Positions 12,101 through 24,887 of a stretch of DNA of 64,000 nucleotides are shown here, one piece after another. The first letter of the stretch is position 1, and the number at the start of each line of letters is the position of its first letter. The translations under genes and the position numbers were made by a program. The DNA is taken from assembly GCA_027422505.1 (NCBI GenBank), contig JAPQWV010000651.1:186001-250000 (forward strand). The letters are read 5' to 3'. The notes under the pieces are model-generated. The model was not told the origin of the DNA, did not search any database, and saw only the letters and a list, made by a program, of their open reading frames with translations. Source of the stretch: Craterostigma plantagineum (Eukaryota; Streptophyta; Magnoliopsida; Lamiales; Linderniaceae).

Positions 12101-12738
12101 CTCATACTCATTGTTTGGTTCTTTCAACTAGCTTATTAATAATTGCACTACAAGCTAATAGGCTGACATTTTATGTGCTCTCATTGTAGGTTGAAGTCTC
12201 ATTTCCAGGATAACCCAAAGGACTTGGGTAAGAAAGCTTTCAGTTAGTTCTACCAATCATGATGCCCGTGTTATTTATTACCTACATGCTTAAAACATGG
12301 TAATAATAACTTGCATCACCTCTTTCGACACAGATCTGTTGAAGCATGATAAAACTCTAAGCAAGACCGCGCCTTCTCCCCACCTGTCGGACGTACCCGA
12401 ATATTTATTAGATCAAACAACTAAAGAAGCTACCAAGCTTGTGAAGCTTGCTCGAGCTGCAATGGGAAATTCGAAGCCTACTCGTCGTAAGGCCCCGTCA
12501 AAGGGAAGTTCAAACGCAGTAGAGACCCTCTTAAAACGTTCTCCGCCGAGGTAAAAAAGGATCAAGCGCCGAGTAATGTTCCTTCCGAAAAAATATGTAT
12601 TTTTTGCTACCCACTTTTGAATCGATATGGGGCTCGTGATATCTTTTTGCACTTTTATTACCTCAACACAACTTTGTTCAGGCAACAAGGCGGGGGCGCA
12701 AAGGTGGGCTGCGGAGGAGAGGCAGAGACAAAGAATGA
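9131..12738 (+). CDS. RH16: DEAD-box ATP-dependent RNA helicase 16-like (Dbp9/DDX56 type)
   Basis: Fifteen exons: 9131-9361, 9472-9630, 9746-9835, 9935-10063, 10168-10268, 10461-10575, 10724-10855, 10939-11004, 11118-11291, 11492-11587, 11699-11836, 12015-12097, 12190-12227, 12334-12550, 12682-12738. Helicase motifs are complete: Q motif near residue 55, [10 protein letters not shown] (84-93), PTREL, TPAC, DEAD (202-205), SAT, GVDF and HRIGRTGR (about 415). TPAC and the Lys/Arg-rich insert before motif V mark the nucleolar Dbp9/DDX56 branch, which acts in 60S ribosome assembly. Intron 7 starts with GC (CAG|GCAAGT). Near 12490 the reading frame appears shifted. The conserved tail DPLKTFSAE and the basic final exon are in another frame, so the literal reading without the last splice stops at 12554 (590 residues). 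A single missing base, perhaps in the CCCC run near 12493-12496, would explain this. Confidence 0.88.
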
Positions 12739-13121
12739 TGACTGACGATCACTAAAGAGTGACGATGATACACAAACTGAGTATTTTTTTCTATGGCATA
12801 GCCTTCGAAATTCAGAAATTGAGTAGTATTTTTCTAGATGATTGTTATCTGAACAGTTCTGTGAGAAATTACAGCACATCTGATTTATGCATAAGCTATT
12901 TTTCGATATGCAACGAAAACGCGGTTTGTATCTTTCGAGTTTTTTAAAGGTGAATTGAATAATATGAAGAGGTAAAAAATGACCCCAACACCGTCTACGC
13001 AAGTCAAACCACCGCCGAGTGCCGGCGTTCGCTAGAGCATAAGCTACGTTTTTTTTATGATCGATCAGCGTTCAAATTGGCTGTGGAGAATTGTCTGTTA
13101 AAGCTTCATAGTTTGGACCAA

Positions 13122-16120
13122 ATGCTGAGAGTTGCAGCTCAGCTTCGTAGCCGACGTGTCTCAATCCCTTGTTCCCCGAACCCTAGGCCGCCGCCGCTCA
13201 TCAGTCTCGGTCTTTCAAGGCGGCTAATTCACAGCGGCGACCGCGAGTCTTCGTCGTCGAACCAAGACGCAGATGGCCCGCCAAGGCTGTTCGTGGTCCA
13301 GCCTAGGATCCGACCCGAAACGCACCTCAAGCCCAAGCTCGAGGAGGCTTTGAATCTTGCCAATTCTCTAGAGCAGCAGAGAGATGGGTTTTATGAGACG
13401 GACTTTTTGGATAAGGAAATGCCACCTCACGTCGTCGTTCAGAACCCCAAAGCCAGATCGCCTCGTGCAGGTTGGATTAGTTTTTTTTTTCTTCCGTTCT
13501 TTAATTTATTTTCAGCGTCCATTGATAGCTCATCGTTTCTGTAATCATGTCACAGATACATATTTTGGAGAAGGGACAGTGCATTCTATCAAGTGCGACA
13601 TAAACAATTTGGAATTGAAGGTGCGTTAGTAGAACGATTTTGAGCTTGCTGACAAAAAGTATCTTGCAAATTTTGGAACAAAACGAATGTTTTGACTTGC
13701 AATGCCCTTCCTACAGGATGGGGTGGATGCGGTTTTTGTGAATGCGATTCTTAGTGGGATTCAACAGCGGAATTTGGAGGCATGATGCTTGCTTTTACAT
13801 CAGTGATCTTGTCTTAATTTCAAATCTGTATAGGGAGAGAATGCTTTGCTGAATTTTATCCTTCATGCTTCCACAGCGGGCATGGGGTAAACCCGTTTTG
13901 GACCGTGTTGGCCTCATAATAGAGATATTCAATGCTCATGCTCAGACGAAGGAAGCTAAACTGCAGGTAAGATTTATATATCTTTATATGTGATTTCACT
14001 GTTTATTCGTTGTTCCTCGTTTGTTCTATTAACAGGCAGAGCTAGCTGCGCTGATGTACAAGAGAAGCAGGCTAGTTCGAGTTCGTGGTGCTGATGGGCG
14101 CTTTACATTTGGTGCAGTTGGAGAAGCTGAAGTTGTTAGTGCTAGAGGGTGAGTTTGTTGTTCAACACTGACGAAATCAAATGTCTATATGTATGAAACT
14201 TGTTTGTGATATGTGTGGAATTACAATGGTGTGTCTTGAAATTTCTCATTTGGGTCCTTCAATTGCTTCAGGAGAGGAAGTGGAGGGCGTGGTTTTATCA
14301 GTGGTGCTGGAGAAACGGAACTTCAACTTCAACGCCGAAGGTGTGTCGAAGCTTTGTTCAGCTTTGCTTTTGCAAGAACGTTTTCTGTCCAACTCTTATT
14401 CAACTCCCACACATGAGAAGAGCTTTACAGATCAAATTAACTTTTCTTTGCTGGGAAGTTCATTGATGCATGTATGGATCAAAATTGTTTTGTTGTTTCA
14501 GAATCTCAGATCGAAGGAAGAAGTTGTTGTCTGAAATCGAAGAAGTACGAAGGACTCGAGCGATGCAGCGTGCTGCTCGGAAGAGACAGGGTAGCTCCCC
14601 AGGGCAAGAAATAGCTACTGTTGCTGTAGTTGGCTATACAAATGCTGTAAATGGCTTCGTAGTTAATACACATGCCTTTGATGTTGATTTAAACATATCT
14701 GTTTAAAGCAATGGTATATATCATTTCTCCAGGGAAAATCTACATTATGTAGTGCTCTATCAAACAGCTACCTTTACTGCGATGATCGGTACGTCCATAA
14801 TTGGGAGAATTATTTAGACAGTCAGTTGTTACCAGCTTTTGATCCCTTATACAAAATCTTTTCTATGTCAGATTGTTTGCTACGGTCGACCCCAAATTGA
14901 GCAGTGTCGTGCTTCCATCTGGGTAAAATCAGTACATCCAAATGTTATATTCCTCTTAACTTTTTTTTTTCTCTTGTGATTTGAATGAATAATGGATTGG
15001 GGATTATAGGAGAAAAGTGCTACTGAGCGACACTGTTGGTTTTATCTCGGATTTACCAGTTCAGGTAACTCAAATGATATTTTATCCCTATGATCTTTCC
15101 CCTTTCTCCTTCCAAACAATATATCACCAACTTGGTTCTACTTTTTTTTTTTTTTTTTCAGCTGGTGGAAGCATTTCATGCGACATTGGAAGAGGTTGCT
15201 GAAGCTGACCTCCTTGTGGTAATGAACACATAATACCATCCCTGTCTCTTTCCTATTTCAGTTTCCTTTTTTTTCTTCCCCAAAAACTAAACAATGATGA
15301 ATGTTTTTTGCAGCATGTGCTAGACTCAAGTTCTCCGGATCTCGATGAACACCGCTATGCTGTTCTGCAAGTTCTTCGAAAGATAGGCGTGTCTTCTGAT
15401 AAGCTCGAGAACATGATCGAAGTTTGGAATAAGGTATGTGAGAAAGATTAGAGAGACTCCCATATTACATGGTCAAGTTGTGTAATAAATAGATCTTGAG
15501 AACTATAGGAATAACTGTAACTATCAGTACTCCCACAATGTAGTTTTACCAGCGAAATCTAGTCTCATGGATCTTACAGAGTGCATAAGAAGTGTTTTAC
15601 TGAATTTTATAGAAGAGTGACACATCAATGACGTTATTTCACCTTATTTTTTATAATTTTTCTTATCAAGATTGATCTTCAAGAGAAGGAATTGGATGTC
15701 AACGACGACGAACATTATGCCAGCAACATCTCCGATGAAGATGATGCTAACATTTCGTACGACGACGAGGACCAAGAAAGTGAAGCCAAGGAGGCATCAG
15801 AAAATCTGGAGAATGCTGATGATTGGCTTTTGAGCGAAGAAGAGGAAGAAGAAGAGTCGTGGAGCGACGATGCAAATAATCGCCTGAACAACGACGACGA
15901 CTCCCAACTCTCTGAAACCGAAAAAAAATCCACTTGCGTAAGAACATCTGCAGCGACGGGCGTTGGCTTGCAAGAGTTGCTTCAAGTGATCGACGACAAG
16001 TTGGAATCCTCGCGTGTGGTTCAGAGTAGGAACAGAACCATCTTTGATCGAAAATGGCGACCGCCGCGTAAAGAAGAAGAAGAAGAAGAAGATCGTGAGA
16101 TGACGGGCCATACGATGTAA
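13122..16120 (+). CDS. HflX-type GTP-binding protein, organelle-targeted
   Basis: Thirteen exons: 13122-13470, 13556-13620, 13717-13779, 13877-13966, 14036-14148, 14272-14340, 14502-14646, 14733-14788, 14872-14922, 15010-15064, 15162-15218, 15314-15433, 15671-16120. The product has 560 residues. The Arg-rich, acid-free N-terminus (MLRVAAQLRSRR) looks like a mitochondrial presequence. The HflX N-terminal domain includes KPVLDRVGLIIEIF and GAGETELQLQRRR. The G domain has G1 GYTNAGKST (about 294-302), G3 DTVGF, G4 NKID (410-413) and G5 SAATGVG. A long acidic insert (about residues 420-480) lies between G4 and G5. HflX GTPases bind ribosomes and split or rescue stalled ones in bacteria; an organellar counterpart is the likely role. 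Intron 3 has a GC donor (GAG|GCATGA). The ATG at 13122 is the first in frame. Confidence 0.92.
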
Positions 16121-19100
16121 GCCAGTTTTCGTATAAGCCCAAAATGCTTTTTTTTTTTAACAGTTCAAAACTATTGGATAATGGGCCAGAGAGCTGAATA
16201 GTTTCTAAAATCAAGTGGTTATAGTAGTTGGTGTAAAGGTTTGGTAATACATACATACCTTTATGAGCATAACATGAATGATTTGCAGGCCTTTTTGAAT
16301 GTAAGAAGCTTATCTATATAAAAAAAAAGTATCTTAAAGCTAATTTTTAGGTGGAATGTGGCTAGTTGGTTTCTAGATAATAGCAGAATTAAATAATTTT
16401 AAATCGTCATTAAAGGAGTAAGCTGCAGCTTTGCTTCAATAGTGGCAGCAAAAGAGTACATACATTTTGCTTTTTGCTACACAACACAATATATGCCATT
16501 TGAATATTGTTGAGTAGTGGGTAAGAATCATGTCATAATGTTGGCTAAACAATATTTGTACACAAATTTTTTTTGCAAAACAATCATAAAAGAAATGTAC
16601 GGATCTTAATATGATTTTCAAGGAGGTGTGGTGTGGTCTATGCAATTATTAGTGTATTCGTTCCCTTAAGACAGTGTATTACGGTATTTCTTGGTTTCTA
16701 GTGGCAAATGTGCCCACAACTTCCATTTCAACTTAGCTAAATTGTCTTCGAAATTGATTTTATTTGAAGAAAATCGTAATCAATCAGTGCAAATTGATTT
16801 TTTGTTCATGGGCTTCCTTTGCGACGTTCATGGGGCGTGAATTGAGGTACATGCTCGGACATAAATTCGACATGCATTATGGTTCGCTATATTTGATTAC
16901 ATGCTCGATTGCTACTCGTAATAATTCGAGTTATTCATTATTACATGTGAGGACGAAACATATTATTGGCTCGAAAGAAACCACCTCCATGACGAGCTTA
17001 GCTTGCATTGCATTGCGTTCCATTTCATGGGGACCTTAAATCATTAAATACGATGTTAGAATTTTTCAAATGGAATTTCGTAATGTCAACACACTTATTA
17101 CACGATTATTAATAATAATATGTCGAAAGGAATAAAAAAATGTGGTCCGAGCGGTGAAGTCAATCTGATAGTTACGTAGTTGGTTAGGTGCATATATAAT
17201 ATATTGGCGCATTTTATCGTTCCTCATTTTTCTTTCAGTTTGACCTAATTGAACTTTACAGTAGAAAAAATGTCAACATATTATTTCAATTATAATTTTC
17301 TTTAGTACTCTAAATCGTCCATGTCAAACATTTCTACGTCAAGAGATATGTAGTCGGAACTGAGGCTAAGTCGACGATTAAAATTGAAAATACTTCTAGA
17401 AATCAATCACATTTATTAGGCTAGCTAGCATGCATGAAGGCCAAAAAAGATTAATTCCGATAATATATGAGTACACGTATTTATCACCATTTGAGGTGTA
17501 CTTAATGTGCTTATATTATTGTAGAGTAAGACGGTACGTATGTATGATGATAATTCGTCTAATATATACAAATCGAACATGTACGCTAAATAATTGCCTA
17601 ATAAGGAACTCCTTGAGCAATGTTTCACATACATTACATTTGTGGTCATATATTAATTTCTCTATGGGAATATGCTGGTCAATTTGGGTGCCTCACGTTA
17701 TTTTAAGAATTGTCTTCGTTAGTTAACCGTGTATGAGTTGTCCTAGACTCTTTGATCGTGACCACACTTAAAAATATTATACAAGTTTTCCTAACTACAA
17801 AACCCTAGATCGGAATAAATTTCAATATATATTGAAAGATAAATTTGTAGGTAAAGTATTGCGGTGGACTTGATTGCGTCTCCTAGAATTAACATTCTAC
17901 TTATGGCTTTTAAATAAATAAAAATTTGGGTGCGTTGACAATTGAAAACATGACTGAAGAATTTGGTCATTGACTTAAATAAGAAATTAAATAATCGTAC
18001 GGCTCTCGAACTAAGTCAAGAACGTCGTACCTTGACTTTTATGCAGCGTAGGTTTTGTTATTGTTTCACTAATTCATTCATTGATCGACTTACTTGTTGC
18101 TTTACTTTTATGAACTTTACTGCTCTATCAAGTTGTTGTGTGTAGCTATCGTTGACTTGCAAGCACTTGGCCTGGCATTTAAACATATGCACGAGTCCAC
18201 TAATAATTTATGAATGTAATATTTTCTTTTTCTTTTTTAATAATGCAATTAAAAAAATTGTTACAAGCTTTGGAAGAAATAGTATTATCGAAGGTCCCAC
18301 GTTATTGAATAGGAGGAAGCAAATGGTCCATAATTGTGTTGTGTCTCCTCGTTGAAGGATGGACTTAAGCACGTTAGTTGTCACCATATAAGAAATGAAA
18401 ATCCTCTATATAGTGAAAAAAATTAAAATGGTCCCTAAATTGACTATTCATTATAGTTTCTTCTGGGGACACTTACGAAGTCTTCCACGTGACAAAATCA
18501 CTCATCACTCACAACAAACCACGTGGCTCAATCGCAATCATTCCATTAATTACCATTACTTCGAGGTTACTAAGATTAAGATACGATATTACGTGAACAT
18601 CAACACCTTAATTAATAATTTATCGCGCAACAGTATATTTTATTTACTTTTATGCTTTAAGAAAAACGATGAACTTATTCATGTTATTGAGTGGTCGGGG
18701 ATGCATGTGCTTTTGCCAAGTTGCTACATGTGAACCATTTTGTTGTTTCTCTATTATAATTCCTATATGCCTTCATATTTTATTTCATAATTAATCAATA
18801 GATGTTTTTTTTTTACGTCAATAGATGCTATTATAGGTACGTGCCTAATATTCTATCAAATTTAAATGAGTTTCTCGGTTTTATCGATATGACATACTCC
18901 CCTAATTGCCGATCGATCCTATTTAGAGCTCTATTTTTCTCGCATCGAAGTCGGAAACTAATGTTATGCATTATATTATCAAAGCCCTTATTTCACCACA
19001 TTTTGTCCGCATTATCAAATGTTGTCTCATGATTAAGATAATGTGATCAAACATAAGTTTTAATCAATCATTCAATCAATGGAGTTATACTCGAAACTTC

Positions 19101-20325
19101 GAACAAACCCTAGACCTCTCGTCACTACATAACTCGGCCTCTTTCGGACAATATTTTTTTTTAAACAAAAAGAATACCTTAGCAATTCTCATGTTTTTTT
19201 GTCTAGAATTCAAGCGTCATGCCTCGCTCGTCAATCAATCAAGCCCAGTTCATGATTTACCTTAACACAAACAAAAATAAAATGTCGGATTTTCGTACTT
19301 AATTAAGGAGCAAAATGTCACCTGTAATAACTCAATTATAGAGACCCAGATTTCGTTTATAAATAATAAATTCTGCAATTTGATCATGAATTGTATTTAA
19401 GGTCAATGAAATAAAGGTTACTATCATTGCTAATTACGTCTAGAGACCGACCCTTTACTCTCGTGCACCTAACACCTTTTATTACATTTTTTTCTTTTTA
19501 ACAAAAATGGTATCGATATTTATGAACGGATCTTAGAAAAGTGAGTCTTATATTAATCTTACAATAATTTTTTTTTCCTTTACTTGTTTTGTTCAATGCC
19601 ATCGTGAGCTGTCTTTCACTTGTACTTAAGTTCTACTTGATTTTAACGATTCCAAATTTAGAATAAACAATTTCAGTTGCATGGTTATCTCACAATGTCA
19701 CCTATTTTACTATTTATCTCTCTTTTTTATATTACCTAACATTGTTTTTGTAGTCGATTTTAAAACCGCTTTTCCTATAAGCTTTTTCTGTTTACCTACT
19801 AACGTCATGTGATTTACGACAATAATGAAATCCATCGACGAATACTAAAGGCGGAACTCATTGTTTTGTAATAGTTTAAGCACTTTGTATGACCACTTGG
19901 GCATTTACCAAATTAGACATTATTTTTATTGTTGCAGGTCCTTTCTGTTTTATTAGGGAAAAGTTAATGAGATAAATAAATAATGAGTTGGTATGTTTTC
20001 CATGGTCGATGATGGCTGGACTCCATAATGTCTAAAATGGAAAGTATTTTCAGAAGTGATAAATAATAAGTTGATTAGAACGCTCCATCTTTTGTAATAA
20101 AGAACTTTCTGGTAATTAATAAATAATGAGTGATATTTCAATCTTGCAAACAACTTCAAACTCGACGTGTACAATTTCTACTTCACGTAAAATGTAAGAA
20201 ATTTACGAATTAGAGAATTAAAAACATGTGGTTTTCTTGAAAGGCTTTGTTGGTCAAAATAGTGTTTTAGGTGATTTGTATGATTCTCAGACTACCCACA
20301 AAAAATATCACGAGATAAAAGAAAT

Positions 20326-20331
<6 letters not shown>
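16121..20331. other. 4.2 kb gene-poor intergenic DNA
   Basis: I recognise no gene, RNA or complete transposon here. It is AT-rich with scattered short open stretches lacking known motifs. Two G-box-like CACGTG cores lie near 18487 and 18520, but no start of a gene follows. Confidence 0.4.

Positions 20332-20361
<30 letters not shown>
20332..20361. repeat. (TA)n microsatellite
   Basis: About 15 uninterrupted TA units directly upstream of a solo LTR. Confidence 0.9.
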
Positions 20362-20364
<3 letters not shown>

Positions 20365-20367
20365 GGA

Positions 20368-20910
20368 TGTTATATATTTTAGTGTAATTGGGACGTAAGA
20401 TGTAACCGAGTTAGGAGGTGCGGAGTGCACGCTCGGAAAGCGTTTTACGTCAGAACCCAAATCGAAGCGGGGTCAAGGGGGCTGCGCCCCCTTGCAGGGT
20501 CCTAGGGGCAGCGCTCCTAGCAGGGTCTAGGGGCAGTGCCCCTAGTGGCGGTCCGAAATGACACGCATGCATGCACCTAAAAGGTGTGCATGCTTTTCTC
20601 CTCAAAACCCTCTTCACCCGAAAGGGTATGTTTATACCCGAAAAGGTATTTGGCTTCAAAAGGTGATATTTGTTCTCAAATGGACACCATCTTTTAAAGG
20701 ATTATGTCTATTATGAACAGACACAATCGGTCGAACATGGGTTATAAATAAGCACATATGCATTTCGCCACAGAGATATTTAATTCACGAGCGATATAAC
20801 AAAGTTTTCTCTAGGCTTATCCCGGGACGAAATATTGTCTTTGGAAAGTGAACTCCAAACGCGATTCTAGAGAAATATCCGGCCTTTAAATCAGCAATAT
20901 TTTCCCAACA
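20368..20910. mobile_element. solo LTR with AAGGA target duplication
   Basis: A 543-bp segment begins TGTTATATATT and ends TTTCCCAACA. It is flanked by a perfect 5-bp repeat AAGGA (20363-20367 and 20911-20915). TGTT...AACA ends plus a 5-bp duplication are diagnostic of an LTR, and no second copy is present, so this is a solo LTR left by LTR-LTR recombination. It holds GC-rich palindromic units (GGGGGCTGCGCCCCC, CTAGGGGCAGTGCCCCTAG) near 20480-20545 and a TATAAATA promoter near 20744. Confidence 0.85.
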
Positions 20911-21622
20911 AAGGAGACTGGTTAGAAATAAACTATCAAAACTTCAGATGTTCAGTGACCACTTCACCTAGAAACTGTTTTAATACCAATTAATTTATAG
21001 TCCGTCTCCTCGCATCGAGCACTGTTAAAGTTGATTGGCAATGGAAAATTGATTATTAGCATAATGTTTATCATGTAAATACATTTTGATGAGACGATAT
21101 TAATTTTATTTAATAAAAATAAAATGGACGGTAGTTTATCGACATGAAAGTAAGAGTTGGGACCATATGGCCGGGCAAAATTCGGACCATAAGGGCACCT
21201 TAATATCGGTTATGTTCCTCTTTTTGCTCTTCTGCCTTCACTCTTCAGATTTTCTGTGACGTTTTTTTCTTTTATTTGATTTATTAATTAATCAATAATT
21301 AAAACCTCCTAATCAATCTTTAACGCCGATCACTGATCAGGTCTAATTAGTACGTATATTTTTACAACTTGTTTTAAGTATTTTTTGTTCTGCGATGGGT
21401 GTAAGCTTTCATTGAGTTGCTTGCTTGTTCGTATGTATATTTATCATTTCCTGATTTTATATATAATGCTGTATTTCACTCCTAAGTTCAATGACATGTT
21501 CATTTATCTCTCGAAATTATAGGGGAGAAAAATCAAAGATTGCAAAATCTAATAGTACTATAATTTATATTCACTATCGCGGTCAAAGCACATGTTGCGA
21601 TGGGACCCCTTTTAAAAGATGC

Positions 21623-21626
<4 letters not shown>
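20911..21626. other. upstream region of the ACC synthase gene
   Basis: AT-rich non-coding DNA with no further element recognised. It probably includes distal promoter sequence of the ACC synthase gene. Confidence 0.35.

Positions 21627-21663
<37 letters not shown>
21627..21663. repeat. (CT)n microsatellite near the ACS promoter
   Basis: About 18 CT units lie immediately upstream of a TATA-like CTATATATAC (21674-21683) that precedes the ACC synthase ATG by about 210 bases. GA/CT tracts near plant core promoters are common, and this one may vary in length between accessions. Confidence 0.85.
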
Positions 21664-21666
<3 letters not shown>

Positions 21667-21890
21667 TTGATGATCTATATATACCCGTCTCCATATTCCC
21701 AGAAATCATCATCATCATCATCCCATATATTCCTCAGACATATCAATAATGTTCTCACTCTAGTTTTTGTAATTTCTCTATATATTCCTCATTCTTCGCA
21801 TACATAAAGAATCCATATACAAAAAATTATTCAAGGCAACAGGTTTATTATTTATACATTGAAATTGAAATACATAATTATCATAAGTAC

Positions 21891-23776
21891 ATGACGCTAT
21901 CAAAGAAGGTCACATTCGACTCTCACGGCCAAGATTCTTCCTACTTCTTAGGATGGGAAGAGTACGAGAAGAATCCGTACGATGAAATCAAGAATCCCAA
22001 CGGAATTATTCAGATGGGTCTCGCAGAGAATCAGGTAAATGAACTTAAGATTATCGAATCTATATTTATATTCCAAAAAAAATAGAGAAATTTAAATAAT
22101 CCCACGACTAATAATAATTTTATTTTTTTCTTGCAACAACAGCTTTCGTTTGACTTGTTAGAATCATGGTTAGCACAAAATCCCGACGCTGCTGGCTTCA
22201 AAAGCCACGGAGACTCCATTTTCCGACAACTTGCTCTCTTTCAAGATTATCATGGCCTTCCTTCTTTCAAAAACGTAAGACACCACCATGCAACCAAACA
22301 TCACCTAATTAATTATTTATTAAAAAATTTAATCATATCACTGAATAATCTCAACTACTACTATTTCAAACCTTCTATTAATTATTAAGTATAATATAAT
22401 AACGAAAACTTGTCAATCAAAGTGCCGTAATTTATTACACACATCGCTGACTTGCGTGTCATATCAGGCATTAGCACAGTTCATGTCGGAAATCCGAGGC
22501 AACAAAGTCAACTTCGAACCAAGCAAGATCGTACTCACCGCCGGCGCCACGTCAGCAAACGAAACCCTCATCTTCTGCCTCGCCGACCCCGGCGAAGCTT
22601 TCCTCCTTCCCACGCCCTACTACCCAGGGTAATAATAATAATATATTGCATCATGCTATATCTTTTCTCATTGCAATATCATTTATCGCACATCATTATA
22701 AAATTAAGCTAAATTCTTTTCCTAAATTCAGATTCGACAGAGACCTCAAATGGAGAACTGGCGTCGAGATAGTACCCATACACTGCGAAAGCTCGAACCA
22801 CTTCAGAATCACAGCACAAGCCTTAGAGCGAGCCTACCAACGAGCCCATGAGCTCAAACTCAGAGTCAAAGGCGTCTTAGTCACGAACCCATCGAACCCG
22901 TTAGGGACCACACTCACGAGCCAAGAACTCAACTTACTCCTCGACTTCATCGATTCCAAAGGCATACACCTCATCAGCGACGAAATCTATTCGGGCACCG
23001 TTTTCAGCCCCCCAGACTTCGTCAGCGTTGCGGAGATGGTTCTCCTCAGGCGCAAAAACACAGACGTTTCCAAAAGGGTCCACGTGGTTTACAGCCTCTC
23101 CAAAGACTTGGGCCTGCCGGGTTTTAGGGTCGGGGCGGTTTACTCCGACGACCCACGGGTCGTCTCCGCCGCGACCAAGATGTCGAGCTTCGGTTTGGTC
23201 TCCTCTCAGACGCAGTACTTGCTGTCCGAAATGCTTTCGGACAGAAAGTTTGCGAGGAGCTACGTGGAGGAGAATAGGAAGAGGCTTAAGAAGAGGCATT
23301 CCATGGTGGTTGGAGGTCTGAAGAGCTGTGGAATGCCTTGCTTGGAGGGAAACGCTGGGCTTTTCTGCTGGGTAGATATGAGGCGACTGTTGAGATCTCA
23401 GACGTTCGAAGGAGAGGTAGAGCTGTGGAAGAAGATCGTCTATGGAGTTGGCCTGAACATCTCGCCGGGTTCATCGTGCCACTGCGCCGAGCCTGGCTGG
23501 TTTAGGGTTTGCTTCGCGAACATGTCGGAGGCTACTTTGGAGCTGGCGATTCGACGGGTGAAGTCTTTTGTGGAGGCGACGGTGCTATCTTCTGCTGCTA
23601 TGCCGGAAGCGGAGTCGAGCGACGATGAGGATGAGAACGGCGGCGCTGGTGGTGGTGGTGGCGGTGGTGAAGATTTTTCTGGTATTTTAAGGAGGAAGGA
23701 ATCGATGAGGAGAAAGAAGACGATGATTGCGAAATGGGTTTTTCGGCTATCGTTTCATCACGACCGTGAAAGATGA
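21891..23776 (+). CDS. ACS: 1-aminocyclopropane-1-carboxylate synthase, type 2
   Basis: Four exons (21891-22034, 22143-22274, 22468-22628, 22732-23776), 493 residues. The enzyme converts S-adenosylmethionine to ACC, the committed step of ethylene synthesis, in the cytosol, using PLP. Visible signatures are [46 protein letters not shown] (Tyr232) and [14 protein letters not shown] with the PLP lysine at K270. The C-terminal tail has a Gly-rich linker and ends [13 protein letters not shown] (481-493). That matches the TOE box of type-2 isoforms, which ETO1/EOL BTB proteins recognise for proteasomal turnover, and there is no type-1 MAP-kinase SP cluster. The serine in RLSF is a likely CDPK site. 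A truncated copy of its 3' end lies at 33222-33645. Confidence 0.95.
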
Positions 23777-24851
23777 GTGTTCGATGACGATGGTTTGGCC
23801 CGTGTGTCCTTCAATGGACGCATTGCACACCCCATGCAAACAAAAAAAATGTTTTTGTAATTTTGTTTTATTTTCAGTTTTCTTTTTTTTTTTTAACTCC
23901 TTTTACGGTGTTATTGGGAGTTTTCGTTTCGTATATCAGTGTATGTAGAGCTTCTCTCTCTGATACGTCTTGGATTCGGCCAGAGAGCGGGGGCGCGTGT
24001 GTCCACACTCTCCCATAGGGACGTGAAGTGAAGCGATGAGGACTTTGTAACTTCTATGTTTTGTCACCCATCATAGGTTTTATATTTCTTAGACGGTTCA
24101 TTCCATTGAATTTTAATGTGGTTTTATATATAATGTGATAAGTTTAATGGACATTACGCGTGTCAACACCATAAGAAAACTACATTTAAATGTATACATA
24201 GGATGTAATTTTATATATAATGTGACCATGTGGGTTAATTACACATGATGTGATCCCGCATGAAATCACATGTAACTATATATATCTATATTTATGTAAG
24301 AATTTTCAACGTGCTCAATCTTACAAACATTAGGACAAAAACCTCAATGTAGTCTTCACTACGACGAAGACAAGAATGGAATGACCACACAAACATGATT
24401 TCTTGTCTCCACATATTACGTTATATATAAATGTCCCACTGCCCATACCCATGACGAGTTTAAATAGGGCAAAAAATAATAGGATGCTGGGAACACAAAT
24501 CCTTTTACGAAGATTTTATATTTGGAAGAATCTCGAGATTTTAAATTGCATGTAATTTATATCGAATAATCTTATCATTGCAATAGCCTCATTTTCTTTG
24601 GGCCAACATGGATAGCAATAACAACATATTAATGGACACCACACTAAGATTACTAGACTATAGAAAAATTGAATAACAGAGAAAACCTATCTTCTAATTG
24701 AAAGTTAAGGTCCAAGATAGAATGAAAAATGGTAATGAGGATACAAAGGTGGTGTAACTCTTAACACTAGTCGAGGGCTTGTTAGTGCCCTTGCATATAG
24801 TTAGTTGTTGAGCAACGACCACTTCCAAAGCTTACTCCGCATTGCAACACC

Positions 24852-24852
<1 letters not shown>
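23777..24852. other. 3' flank of ACS and spacer
   Basis: The first 250 bases are the likely 3' untranslated region of the ACC synthase; they recur, diverged, next to the pseudogene at 33.5 kb. The rest is AT-rich spacer with no gene seen. Confidence 0.45.

Positions 24853-24884
<32 letters not shown>
24853..24884. repeat. (TA)n microsatellite
   Basis: About 16 TA units border the left end of a foldback MITE. A shorter TA tract borders its right end at 33082-33097. Confidence 0.9.

Positions 24885-24887
<3 letters not shown>

Noticed and set aside
13077..13121. Upstream extension of HflX
   Set aside because: Frame is open but starts with TTG; the first real ATG at 13122 begins a good targeting sequence.
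15715..16256. Ser/Leu-rich open frames on the minus strand
   Set aside because: Shadows of the acidic insert and tail of the HflX gene.
16121..20331. Searched for a CRISPR array, rRNA or microRNA-like hairpin
   Set aside because: None with convincing structure; CRISPR is not expected in a plant nuclear genome.
22934..23474. Long open frames opposite the ACC synthase
   Set aside because: Antisense and alternative-frame shadows of a GC-rich coding exon.
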